Of a stretch of DNA of 46,423 bases, positions 33,009 through 41,675 are shown in pieces (the stretch's first letter is position 1; each line of letters opens with the position of its first letter). A model generated the notes under the pieces. It had not been told where the DNA came from and searched no databases. It saw nothing but the letters and a program-made list of their open reading frames with translations. This DNA is from Alistipes sp. (GTDB taxonomy: Bacteria; Bacteroidota; Bacteroidia; Bacteroidales; Rikenellaceae): NCBI GenBank assembly GCA_021204515.1, contig JAJPZH010000184.1, forward strand, positions 1-46,423, given 5' to 3'. The position numbers and the translations under genes were made by a program.

Positions 33009-34382
33009 CTAACGGTGCGATTTTTTCGCCACGAATAGCGCGAGAATGAACGATACGGCCGATGCGGCGATCCAGAAAATGATGGCCGAGTCGAAATTGT
33101 AGCTTGTCACTCCCTCCAGCTCCGTTTTGCCGGAGTTGATGAGCCATCCGCTGACGATGTCCTGCAGGCCGGCGCCGACGTAGCTCGCCATTCCGACGAT
33201 TCCCAGCGCCGCGCCCGTGGCTTCGCGCGGTACGATGTCGATGGCCATCAGGCCGCCCAGAAAACAGATCAGCACGCCGATCGCCACGCCGAACAGGATC
33301 ATGCTGAGGATATTGACGACCAGTCCGTCGCCGGAGTAGAGGAACAGACAGAGCGCGATGGTGTTCAGTACGCCGAAGCCGAAGGCCAGCACGTTGCGCC
33401 GTCCGTGGAAGAAGGCGTCGGAGAGCCAGCCGGAAAAGACCGTGCCCACGATGCCGCAGAGCGCATTGACCGAGATGACCTGCGTGGCCGTGGCCAGCGT
33501 ATAACCTTTGATCTCCTGCAGGAAAAGCACGCCCCAGCCGTTGATCGCATAGCGGCTGATATACATGAACGAACTGGACAGCGCCAGCACCCAGACCAGC
33601 GGATTGCGGATCACGGAGCGCTGCAGGTCGGACGTTTTGCCGTGGTCGTGGGCCGTACCGGGAGTCTCTTCGCCGGTCAGCTCCTCGATCGGGGGCAGGC
33701 CCTTCGATTCGGGGGTGTCGTGCAGCAGCAGTACGATTACCAGTACGCCGAGCACGCCGGCCACCGACGAACCTACGAATCCCCATTGCCAGCCGAAGAA
33801 ACCGACGACCGCGCCGACGAACAGGAACGACAGGAATTCGCCGAGGTTGTGGCTGGCGCTGAAGAATCCGTAGTAGGTGCCCCGTTTGCTGAGCGGGTAC
33901 CACCGCGAGAGGGCGATGATGGCCGGGGGAGCGCCCATCGACTGGCTCCAGCCGTTGATGCCCCACATGACGGCGAAGGCGACGAACAGCACCATGTTGC
34001 CGACGATTCCGCCGCCGTTGGCGAAGCCGAGGATGCCGACCAGCAGGTTGGCCACTGCCGATACCGCAAGTCCTGCGGCCATGAAGCGTTTGATGTTGCT
34101 GTGGTCGGAGAGAAATCCGTTGACGAATTTACCGATGGCGTAGGCGAACAGCAGGGCCGAGCCGATGACGCCCAGCTGCGTGGCGTCCAGCGCCCCGCTT
34201 TCGAGGATGGGCTTCTTCACCACGTTGAGACTCGTGCGGCAGACGTAATAGAGACTGTAGCCGACGGTGCCGGCGATGAAGCTCTGCCAGCGGAGTTTTT
34301 TGTAGAGACGCATCAGGGCGGCATCGTCTTTTTGCAGACGCGGCGCCGGTGCGCTTTTTCTGAAAAATGAGAGTATTGACAT
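33009..34382 (-). CDS. GlpT/UhpT-like organophosphate:phosphate antiporter (MFS)
   Basis: 457 residues with 12 predicted transmembrane helices and a central loop at about 215-260. The first half has GYSLYYVCRTSLNVVKKPI, with the arginine that binds phosphate esters in GlpT, then KFVNGFLSDHSNIKRFMAAGL and WGINGWSQSMGAPP, all typical of the family. The second half has a matching arginine in SSFMYISRYAINGWG. It imports glycerol-3-phosphate or a related phosphate ester in exchange for phosphate across the inner membrane. As last gene of an operon with two glycerophosphodiesterases, glycerol-3-phosphate is the best guess; hexose phosphate is the alternative. Confidence 0.88.
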   Translation of the reverse strand: MSILSFFRKSAPAPRLQKDDAALMRLYKKLRWQSFIAGTVGYSLYYVCRTSLNVVKKPILESGALDATQLGVIGSALLFAYAIGKFVNGFLSDHSNIKRFMAAGLAVSAVANLLVGILGFANGGGIVGNMVLFVAFAVMWGINGWSQSMGAPPAIIALSRWYPLSKRGTYYGFFSASHNLGEFLSFLFVGAVVGFFGWQWGFVGSSVAGVLGVLVIVLLLHDTPESKGLPPIEELTGEETPGTAHDHGKTSDLQRSVIRNPLVWVLALSSSFMYISRYAINGWGVLFLQEIKGYTLATATQVISVNALCGIVGTVFSGWLSDAFFHGRRNVLAFGFGVLNTIALCLFLYSGDGLVVNILSMILFGVAIGVLICFLGGLMAIDIVPREATGAALGIVGMASYVGAGLQDIVSGWLINSGKTELEGVTSYNFDSAIIFWIAASAVSFILALFVAKKSHR

Positions 34383-34418
34383 AAGCAGGTTGGTTGAGTT
34401 GTCAGGTTAATCGGAATC

Positions 34419-35303
34419 TTACCGTTTCGTGAACTCCAGTTCGACCTGCACGGGGAAGTGGTCGGACGGAGTGCGGGCCCGGAATTTCCGCTCTCCGCCG
34501 TCCGGGTTTTCCGAACGGTAGGTGTCGGTCAGGATGCCGTAGCGGAGCACCCGGAAACCCGGCGTTACGAAGAGATAGTCGATGCGGCGGAAGGTCTTGA
34601 TGTCGGTGTCGAACCAGTTTTCGGTGCCCGTTTCGGCATAGCGGATTTCGGCCGTGTCGTAGGTGTCGGACAGAATGCCGGAGTCGCGCAGGATCGCGTA
34701 GCTCCGGCTCGTCTCGCCCACGTTGAAGTCGCCCGTGAGGATGACCCGCTCGCCGCGGCACAACTCTTCGATCTTCGCCAGTATCAGGCGGCAGCTCTCG
34801 GCCTGAGCCTGTTCGCCGCGGTGGTCGGTGTGGGTCGTGAAGAACCAGAACCGCTGACGGCTCAGCTTGTCGTAGAACCGGCCCCAGCAGCAGATGCGGA
34901 CGTATTTGGCATCCCAGCCCTTGCCGGGCTTCGAGGGGTCTTCGGAGAGCCAGAAATGGCCAGAGTCGAGCAGCTTGAAGCGGTCGCGCTTGTAGAAGAT
35001 CGCGGAGTATTCGCCGCCCGCGGCTCCGGCGTCGCGTCCGACGCCGGTGTAATCGTAGCCCGGCAGCGCTGCGAGCATGCCTTCAAGCTGGCTGTGGAAG
35101 ACCTCCTGTGCCCCGAAGATATCGAAGTCGTGGAATCGGATCAGCGACGAGATCACCGGAAGACGCCGTTCCCAGCCGTTGCCTTCGGCCGTATCCTTTT
35201 CGTTGAGCTGGCGGATATTGTAGGTCGCGGCCGAGAAGCTTTACGCCGCGGCGTTGACGGCCGTCACGCATGCGACGGCCATGCAGATCAGTAATTTCTT
35301 CAT
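34419..35303 (-). pseudogene. Endonuclease/exonuclease/phosphatase (EEP) family enzyme, interrupted by an in-frame TAA
   Basis: The ATG at 35303 gives a signal peptide, MKKLLICMAVACVTAVNAAA, followed at once by TAA (35241-35243). The same frame then continues SFSAATYNIRQLNEKDTAEG and the whole enzyme to 34419, 294 codons in all. CAA would give a mature N-terminus beginning with Gln, common after signal cleavage, so one C-to-T change explains it. EEP motifs are complete: YNIR, IFGAQEV (metal Glu), THTDHRG, LTGDFNVGE, and SDHFPVQVE with the catalytic His. Relatives include neutral sphingomyelinases, DNases and inositol phosphatases. A leaderless protein from an internal start (for example 35156, after loss of the first motif) would be neither exported nor complete. 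It lies between a GDPD gene and the antiporter. Confidence 0.85.
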
Positions 35304-35312
35304 ATCGTTCCG

Positions 35313-36227
35313 TTATTTGCGCCGTCCCTGCGATTCGAGATAGCGGATCAGCAGTTCGGGACGGTCGGTCTGGATGATCGAAGCGCCCATGTCCAGCAGG
35401 CGGCCGTACACCTCGTCCGGCGATTCGGCGAAGGCCCTGTCGTCGCTCAGTCCGCCGCAGAGCGAATCCCAGAGCGAATTGACCCACAGTTTCGAACCGC
35501 CTGCGACGACTTGCCGCATGCAGGCCTCCACTTCGGGCGTATAGTTGTCCCAGCACACTTCGTAAGCGATCGGGAGCACGCCTTTCGATGCGTATTCTTC
35601 GAAGAGTTCCCGGCCCTGCGGCTTGAGGATGTCGATGATCGGCATATACATCATGTTGTGTTCGTATTCCGCGAATTTTGCGGCGACGGTGTCTACCGGG
35701 CGTTTGCCTTTGATGAGCACCTGATCCGTAACGCCCAGCTCTTCGGTGATGGCGAGCGCGAGGTCGTAATATTCGTACCCCTGATCGATGTTTACCGCGA
35801 TACGGTCTTTGCAGACTGCGAGCGCTTCGCGCAGGGTCGGCATTTTAAGCGAAGTCTTCACGCCGTGGCCGGTTTTCAGCACGCAGCGCTGAATCGAATC
35901 GTAGGTGATGTCGCAGACGCGGCCGTGGCCGTTGGTCGTGCGGTCGATCGTCTTGTCGTGGCAGAGCACCAGTACGCTGTCCTTGGTGAGTTTGAGGTCC
36001 AGCTCCATGATATCGACTCCCATGCCGATTACCGATTCGATCGCCGGAAGGGAGTTTTCCGGCCAGTTGCGCCAGTCTCCGCGGTGCGAGACGACCACGA
36101 CGTACCGCGAGGCGGGGTCGTGGAGTTCTGCGCGGACGGACAGGGCTTTGTTCGCCGTTTCGGCCGCCGGCTGCGAACAGGAGTACAGACCGGATATTGC
36201 GCAAAGGATGAGTAAGTAACGTTTCAT
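35313..36227 (-). CDS. Glycerophosphodiester phosphodiesterase, lipoprotein
   Basis: 304 residues. The lipoprotein signal ends at SGLYSC. The TIM-barrel GDPD domain has the catalytic His in SHRGDWRNWPENS, the metal-binding acidic pair in IMELDLKLTKD, and the second His in LCHDKTIDRTTNG. The later strands (AVNIDQGYEYYD and the C-terminal IIQTDRPELL) also fit. It hydrolyses deacylated phospholipids or glycerophosphate polymers to glycerol-3-phosphate and an alcohol. The residues after Cys (SQPAAETANKA) lack an acidic cluster, so it may stay periplasmic. A terminator-like hairpin sits just upstream. Confidence 0.92.
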   Translation of the reverse strand: MKRYLLILCAISGLYSCSQPAAETANKALSVRAELHDPASRYVVVVSHRGDWRNWPENSLPAIESVIGMGVDIMELDLKLTKDSVLVLCHDKTIDRTTNGHGRVCDITYDSIQRCVLKTGHGVKTSLKMPTLREALAVCKDRIAVNIDQGYEYYDLALAITEELGVTDQVLIKGKRPVDTVAAKFAEYEHNMMYMPIIDILKPQGRELFEEYASKGVLPIAYEVCWDNYTPEVEACMRQVVAGGSKLWVNSLWDSLCGGLSDDRAFAESPDEVYGRLLDMGASIIQTDRPELLIRYLESQGRRK

Positions 36228-36239
36228 TTCGTTCGGTTT

Positions 36240-36272
36240 AAAAAGGGAGAACCGGAAAACTCCGGTTCTCCT
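36240..36272 (-). terminator. Hairpin terminator inside the operon, between EEP-GLUG and GDPD genes
   Basis: ggagaaccgg and its complement form a 10-bp stem with a 6-base loop, followed on the minus strand by five T. It starts just after the EEP-GLUG stop. The gene downstream has no visible promoter, so this hairpin probably lowers, and does not block, expression of the last three genes. Confidence 0.75.
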
Positions 36273-36278
36273 GAGGAT

Positions 36279-38300
36279 TTATTTTTCCAGTACGGGATAG
36301 CTCTCCGATGCCGTCCATTTGCGCAGAACGACGTCGGGTTTGCCCGGCAGCGTTGCCGCCTGAGTGTCGTTGAAGACCGCTGCGCCTGCGTTGAGCGCCT
36401 CAACGAAACTTGCGCACGACTCTTCGCTCGAAGGTACGGTGACGGCGCCCGACTTCATCTCGTCGAGCGAGAGCAGGGCGAAGGTCGTCTTTTCCCAGAC
36501 CGTTCCGGCCGCCTTGTCGCTACCGACGGCGGCGTTCGCCGCAGACTTGGACGGACATGCCGAGTTGCCGTAGATGTTCTGCAGGTTGCCTATCTTGCTG
36601 TAACCTACGACCGATGCGTAGGAACTGTTGGCCACGATATTCTCGACAGTCGAGTAGCAGTTGATGACGAAGCTGTCGTCGCTGACGATGCCGGCAATGC
36701 CGCCGATGTCGTTGTGTTTCGCTTCGAGTTTGTCCACCCAGCTGTAGCAGTTGATGACATAACGGCCCAGACCGTCGTCGCCTTTGGCGATCTGGCCGAC
36801 GATGCCGCCCATGTTGGGGTCTTGCGGCGCGTCGGTCTTCATCGTGCCGCCGAGGTTGGCGCAGTTGACCAGCGTACCCTTGTTCTGGCCCGCGATGCCG
36901 CCGATGGTCTTGGCGCCTTCGCCGCCCGTGATGTCGCCCTTGAAGGTCACTCCGTCGATGACGCCGGCGTTTATGCCGACGATGCCGCCCGCGATCTCGA
37001 ATTCGGTCGAAAGCGTGCCTTCGACTGCCATGTCGTGGATCGTGCCTTTGTTGGCGCCGAATACGCCGCAGGATTTGCCATAAGCGACCACCTGCACGTT
37101 GAGGAGCTTATGCCCCGCACCGTCGAATTCGCCCTCGAAGTAGATCGTGTTGTCGGCGGCGAAGGAGATCGGCGTGAAGTTCTTGTTCTCGAAGTCGATG
37201 TCGGCCGTGAGACGGTAGTAGGCCGACGATGTGTAGACGGCGTCTTCGGCCTGCTGGTTGATCGACGCGGCGACCGTGTTCCAGTCGCTCGCGGAGTTGA
37301 GCTGCCACGGGTCCGCAGCCGTTCCGGAACCCTCGATCACGTCGGGCGCGGGTTTCTCGTAGTCGGTGTCGAACTGAATCGTCACAGGACAGTGGTCCGA
37401 AGGGTAGATGCTGTCGTAAACGGTGTTGTCCACCTTGTAGGATTTGAGTTCCACGTCGCCGCGCGTATAGATGTAGTCGATGCGCGCCGTGGCCTGCGTG
37501 AGGTCGGTCGAGGTGTTGTGGCCGTTGAACGTGCCGACGGGACCGCTGATGAAATCCGACTCCACCGTGAGGAACGAATCGTTCCAATGCGTGCGGAGCG
37601 TCTCCGACGAGGCGTCGTCCATGTCGGCGTTCATGTCGCCGACCAGAATCGAGGGAATGCCGTCGGGGTTGTACATCTTCTCGCGCTCGATCAGCAGTTT
37701 GGCGCCCTCGGCGCGCGCCGTGGCGGCCAGAGGGGCGTGGGTGACCATCATGAAGAACTGCTTGTTGTACAGTTTGTCGGTCACCATGGCGCAGGCGGCG
37801 ATGCGGTGATAGCCCAGCTCGTCCCAGCCGTAGCTCATTTCGTCGGGCGTGGGCGAGATCCAGAAGAAGTGCTTGTCGGTCAGTTCGAAACGGTCGGGGT
37901 TGTAGGCGATGCCCAGCGCTTCGCCGCTGACGCCGTCCTGCGAGTCGCGGCCTACGAACCACCATTCGTATTTGCCGCCCTGCTGCTCGACGAGCGTCGG
38001 CAGTTCGTTCTGGATCGTTCCGTTGGCCTCTTGGAAGCCGAAGATGTCCCATTTGTTTTCGACGATCGACTGCGCCAGCACCGTGCGGCGGTTGGTCCAC
38101 AGGTAGTCGCCCGTGCCGTTGCTCGAAATCCAGAGGTTGTAGGTGCCGAGCGTGAGCATCTGCTCGGTAATGTCGGGTTCGCGGGAGGGCGTGTCGTCCT
38201 CGTAGTACTTGTCGTTGAGTACCGTTTTGAAATCGTCGGCGCAGCCGGCAGTCAGGGTGCAGAGCGCCGCGAACATCGCGAGAATTATCGTTTTTTTCAT
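36279..38300 (-). CDS. EEP-family phosphodiesterase with GLUG-repeat C-terminus, lipoprotein
   Basis: 673 residues. The lipoprotein signal ends at LTAGC, then ADDFKTV (acidic, fitting surface export). The EEP domain covers about 48-315: LGTYNLWIS, IFGFQEANG (metal Glu), MVTHAPLAATARAEGAKLL, ILVGDMNAD and PSDHCPVTIQF with the catalytic His. After a linker, about 365-600 carries GLUG-like repeats of the form GGIVGxNxG (GGIVGINAGVIDGV, GGIAGQNKGTLVNC, GGIVGQIAKG, GGIAGIVSDD), a beta-helical or adhesive module seen in surface proteins. The EEP class includes sphingomyelinase-type phospholipases and nucleases. It is likely the surface partner of the smaller EEP enzyme at 34419-35303. Confidence 0.87.
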   Translation of the reverse strand: MKKTIILAMFAALCTLTAGCADDFKTVLNDKYYEDDTPSREPDITEQMLTLGTYNLWISSNGTGDYLWTNRRTVLAQSIVENKWDIFGFQEANGTIQNELPTLVEQQGGKYEWWFVGRDSQDGVSGEALGIAYNPDRFELTDKHFFWISPTPDEMSYGWDELGYHRIAACAMVTDKLYNKQFFMMVTHAPLAATARAEGAKLLIEREKMYNPDGIPSILVGDMNADMDDASSETLRTHWNDSFLTVESDFISGPVGTFNGHNTSTDLTQATARIDYIYTRGDVELKSYKVDNTVYDSIYPSDHCPVTIQFDTDYEKPAPDVIEGSGTAADPWQLNSASDWNTVAASINQQAEDAVYTSSAYYRLTADIDFENKNFTPISFAADNTIYFEGEFDGAGHKLLNVQVVAYGKSCGVFGANKGTIHDMAVEGTLSTEFEIAGGIVGINAGVIDGVTFKGDITGGEGAKTIGGIAGQNKGTLVNCANLGGTMKTDAPQDPNMGGIVGQIAKGDDGLGRYVINCYSWVDKLEAKHNDIGGIAGIVSDDSFVINCYSTVENIVANSSYASVVGYSKIGNLQNIYGNSACPSKSAANAAVGSDKAAGTVWEKTTFALLSLDEMKSGAVTVPSSEESCASFVEALNAGAAVFNDTQAATLPGKPDVVLRKWTASESYPVLEK

Positions 38301-38351
38301 GTTCAGGTCTTTTTAGAAGGCGGGGTCGGCCCTCCGAAATTCTATATTCGG

Positions 38352-40205
38352 TTATTTCTGGTAGTTGCTGTGACGTGCGTTCTGTCCGTACTGCGACCAC
38401 GCCGAAGCTGCGGGCGAAGTGACGCCGGGCAGCGCTACGGAGTAAACCTTGAGCGCTCCTGCCGCGGAGTCCTTGCCGAGGAAGTAGGAGTAGCCCCATT
38501 CGGAGATTGTCGGCGAGCCGTCCACCGAGTCGGCCAACTGCTTCTTGTAGCGGAGTTCGCCTTCGGCGCTCAGCACGACGTAATAGCCCGTGTTGGTGCA
38601 GAGGTGTATCTGGCCGAGATTATCGACTGCCGGGATGCTGTTGCTTGCCGCGTCGAGCGTGTACGACCAGCGGGTCGAACCGTTCGAGGTGTTCAGCGCG
38701 TAGACCACCGAAGGAGTGGCCTTGTCGGCGACGATGTAGAGCGTCGTGCCGTCGGCGCTGAGCGATGTGCCCGTCTCCTGGAATCCGTCGGGCAGGTTCA
38801 CGCTCCATTTCGGGGTTTTCTTCGACGATGCGGTGAGGTTCGTGCAGTCGAAGCTTGCGAGGTTCCATGTGCCCGATCCTGCGACGGCTCCGGGGAGATA
38901 TACGCAGTTGTCGGCATCGACGCAGGGCTGGCAGCGGCCGGCCGAGAGAGTGTTGTTGGGAGCGAACGTGTTGGCGGTCGGAACCGCCGACCAGACGAAT
39001 GATTCGTCGGGAACCATGATGCCGTAACCGTACTGGTTGGTGTTGGTGAAGATCACCACGCCGTTTTTGAGTGCGATCGTGCCGGAGGTGCCGCCGCCGT
39101 TGGCCGGAGTGGCCGTGGCGATGTTCTTGCCGGTGGCCTTCTCGAATCCGCGGATCGAGCCGTTGGTGCCGCGGTTGCCCACGATGACCATGCTCGGACT
39201 GATGCAGGGCGTCGAGAAGGCGATGCGCGCCGCCGGGTCGTAGGCCGTCGTGTTTTTCCAGAGTATGGAGCCTGTCGCACCCTCGAACGCATAGACGAGC
39301 GATGCCGACGAAGAGCTGCCGTAACCGTGTGCCACCCAGTAAACCGTGCCGTCGGTATCTACCGAAGGATAGGAGATTTCGCTCTTGAGGTATACGCCGT
39401 CTTTTGCCATGGCGTCGTATTCCCATACCTTGGTGCCGTCGGTGTTGAGCGCGACCATTTTGCCGTCGCCCGATACGGAATAGATATAGCCCATGTCGCT
39501 CGCGGCCACGACGCTCGCCGCGCAGAGCGCATCGGCGGAGGCTACCGCAGTGGACCAGAGCAGCGTGAGGTCGTCGACGTCGCCTGCGCGGACGTTGATG
39601 GCCTTGGAGGTGCTGTTCGAACCGCCGCGATCGTCGGTCACGGTCAGCTGGACGTTGAACATGCCCATTTGGTCGAACGTATAGGTCGCGTTGATGTCCG
39701 TCGAAGTCGTGCCGTCGGGGAAGAGCCATTCGCGCGATACGATTTCGCCGTCGGAGTCGGTCGATTTGTCCGTAAAGGTCACGGTCGTCCCGATGCTGAT
39801 CATCTGGGGCGAATAGCTGAAATCGGCCGTCGGCAGTTCGTTGTCCGCAAGGATGGTGATCGTTTTGGTCGTCGTGGCGCGGTTGCCGTCGGCGCCCCAT
39901 GCCGTGAGGGTGACCGTGTAGTCGCCCTGGCGGTCGTAGACGATCGGGTCGGGAGCGGCCTCTTCCGACCAGTTGCCCTCTCCGGCGAAGCCGAAGTGCC
40001 AGAAGTATTCGGAAATGGTCGTTCCTTCCACCGTGGTCGTATTGGTGAAGGTGACCGGGGTGACGCCTGCGATGATCTCCTCTTCGCCGAACGTGAAGCC
40101 GGGAGTGATGACCGAGTTGTAGGCCTTGTCCATCTCGCTGCTGTCCGAACATGCGACCGATGCGGAGAGCAACACGATACTCAGATATGATAGTATTCTT
40201 TTCAT
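38352..40205 (-). CDS. PKD and PQQ-like beta-propeller lipoprotein of unknown function
   Basis: 617 residues. The lipoprotein signal ends at ASVAC, followed by SDSSEMDK, an acidic surface-export type sequence. Two PKD-like domains come first (about 35-120 with YFWHFGFAGEG, and 125-205 with FSYSPQMISIGTTVTFTDKS and SREWLFPDGT). The rest, about 215-610, is a beta-propeller with PQQ-like blade repeats (MVALNTDGTKVWEYDA, VYAFEGATGSILWKN, VYALNTSNGSTRWSY). No catalytic residues are recognisable. It sits where binding proteins (SusE/F-like) sit in polysaccharide loci, so substrate binding is the natural guess. Confidence 0.85.
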   Translation of the reverse strand: MKRILSYLSIVLLSASVACSDSSEMDKAYNSVITPGFTFGEEEIIAGVTPVTFTNTTTVEGTTISEYFWHFGFAGEGNWSEEAAPDPIVYDRQGDYTVTLTAWGADGNRATTTKTITILADNELPTADFSYSPQMISIGTTVTFTDKSTDSDGEIVSREWLFPDGTTSTDINATYTFDQMGMFNVQLTVTDDRGGSNSTSKAINVRAGDVDDLTLLWSTAVASADALCAASVVAASDMGYIYSVSGDGKMVALNTDGTKVWEYDAMAKDGVYLKSEISYPSVDTDGTVYWVAHGYGSSSSASLVYAFEGATGSILWKNTTAYDPAARIAFSTPCISPSMVIVGNRGTNGSIRGFEKATGKNIATATPANGGGTSGTIALKNGVVIFTNTNQYGYGIMVPDESFVWSAVPTANTFAPNNTLSAGRCQPCVDADNCVYLPGAVAGSGTWNLASFDCTNLTASSKKTPKWSVNLPDGFQETGTSLSADGTTLYIVADKATPSVVYALNTSNGSTRWSYTLDAASNSIPAVDNLGQIHLCTNTGYYVVLSAEGELRYKKQLADSVDGSPTISEWGYSYFLGKDSAAGALKVYSVALPGVTSPAASAWSQYGQNARHSNYQK

Positions 40206-40233
40206 TGAAATTGATTTTTTGAAATTTTAAGGT

Positions 40234-41658
40234 TTAGCGTTTCCCTTTGCCTCTCAGGTATTCGTCCATCAGGGCGGGGTAGTCGCACTGGATCATGCGC
40301 AGGCCCGCGGCGACGAAGCCGTCCATCGTGGCCGTATTGCCGTTGCGGAAAGCCGCGCCCTCGTCGTCGAGCAGGTTCGAGACCGAAAGCCCTTTGGCAT
40401 TGACCGACGAAATCCATGCGCTGTTGACATAGCCCGTCGAGGTCTGGATCATGTAGACGGGAGAGAATGCCGACATGGCGGTCAGCGCCGAGGCGTTGTT
40501 GGCGTGCGGGGCGATGATTCCCGGCTGCTCCTGACCGGCCAGCTGAGCGGCTCTGTCGCTGTTGGTTCCGACGTAGAACTGCACCCGGTCCAGACAGCCG
40601 CAGCGTTTGACGACCTCGTAGACTTTGGCGATGTCCACGTCGTCGTTGCCGCATTTGTCGAGATTGAACCAACAGACCTTGCCGCGCAGCTCCGTGAGGA
40701 CCTCTTCCAGTGTCGGGATCTGTTCGTCGGTCACCTTGCCGTCGGTGGTTTTCAGCCGGAATTTCCGCAGCTCGTCGCGCGTGAAGTTGATTACGTAACC
40801 TTCGTCGCCGGCATAGGAGCTGTAGTCGGTGAACCGCTTGAGGTAGTTGTCATGCAGGCATATGACCTGACCGTCCTTGGTGATCTGCACGTCGGTTTCG
40901 ATGAAGTCCACGCATCCCAGTTCGACGCACTTGCGGAACGCCGCCATGGAGTTGGGGGCCAGATCGTAGCCGTTGTTGAAGTTGCCGCGGTGGGCCATGA
41001 TCCACATTCTGCCGGTGTCGAAATTCAGACACGAGTGGCTCAGGGATGCTCCTTCGGCCGTGACGGTCTGCGTCAGGGTCTGCGTCGTGCCGTCCGTATA
41101 GGAAACGGTAGCGGCGGCTTTGTACTGCCCGTCGGTTGTGTACTGATGTTCCACCTGCCGCGTCGGGTCGGTCACGCTTTGCACTGCGCTGCCGTCGCCG
41201 AAGTCCCAGACGACGCCCGAAACGCCGGGTATGCGGCTGAGTGCGAAAGCGACCTTCTCCATACGGGCCGGACGGTCGTTGCTCACGACGATCGCAGCCT
41301 GCGTGTCGGCGACGGCGACCGTGGCCGAGAGTTCGGTCATCGAACCCTGCTGCGGGGTGACGGTCGCCCTGACCGTGTAGGTGCCGGCCGTCCGGTAGGT
41401 GTGCTCGGCCGGCTCGCCCGCGCCCGAAGTCGCGGTCGTGCCGTTGCCGAACATCCACAGTACGCTGCGGACATTGTCCGAACTGCCTTCGAGCGAGAAG
41501 GTGACAGCGGCGTCCCTGACCGGGGTTTGGGGCGTCCAGACGATAGTCTGCGTGCCGTTTTCCGGTCCGGAAGTCTCCTTATCGCCGTCCGAGCAGGCCG
41601 TAAGCAGCCCGCCGGCGATCGCCCAGAGGATCAATATGATTCTGTCTGTGAATCGCAT
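40234..41658 (-). CDS. Glycerophosphodiester phosphodiesterase with two PKD domains, lipoprotein
   Basis: 474 residues. The lipoprotein signal ends at LLTAC, then SDGDKE, an acidic surface-export type sequence. Two PKD domains (about 40-120 with VLWMFGNGTTAT, and 122-205 with VVWDFGDGSAVQ) come before a GDPD TIM-barrel (about 220-474): MAHRGNFNNGYDLAPNS with the catalytic His, FIETDVQITKDGQ, and ICLHDNYLKRFT. The variant block APNS replaces the usual PENT/PENS. It should release glycerol-3-phosphate from glycerophosphodiesters outside the cell. It is the third gene of the operon, 17 bp after susD. Confidence 0.9.
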   Translation of the reverse strand: MRFTDRIILILWAIAGGLLTACSDGDKETSGPENGTQTIVWTPQTPVRDAAVTFSLEGSSDNVRSVLWMFGNGTTATSGAGEPAEHTYRTAGTYTVRATVTPQQGSMTELSATVAVADTQAAIVVSNDRPARMEKVAFALSRIPGVSGVVWDFGDGSAVQSVTDPTRQVEHQYTTDGQYKAAATVSYTDGTTQTLTQTVTAEGASLSHSCLNFDTGRMWIMAHRGNFNNGYDLAPNSMAAFRKCVELGCVDFIETDVQITKDGQVICLHDNYLKRFTDYSSYAGDEGYVINFTRDELRKFRLKTTDGKVTDEQIPTLEEVLTELRGKVCWFNLDKCGNDDVDIAKVYEVVKRCGCLDRVQFYVGTNSDRAAQLAGQEQPGIIAPHANNASALTAMSAFSPVYMIQTSTGYVNSAWISSVNAKGLSVSNLLDDEGAAFRNGNTATMDGFVAAGLRMIQCDYPALMDEYLRGKGKR

Positions 41659-41675
41659 GATGCTTTCGGTTTATT

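Noticed and set aside
32749..33012. Plus-strand 87-residue frame in the gap before the GlpT-like gene
   Set aside because: It runs through the terminator hairpin at 32950-32985, has no ribosome-binding site and no domain.
6576..35303. Stop codons read as glutamine (alternative genetic code) to explain the TAG in nuoCD and TAA in the EEP gene
   Set aside because: TAG and TAA end many intact genes here (TAG for sodB, nuoH and nuoK; TAA for nuoA and rubredoxin), so a global reassignment is not possible.
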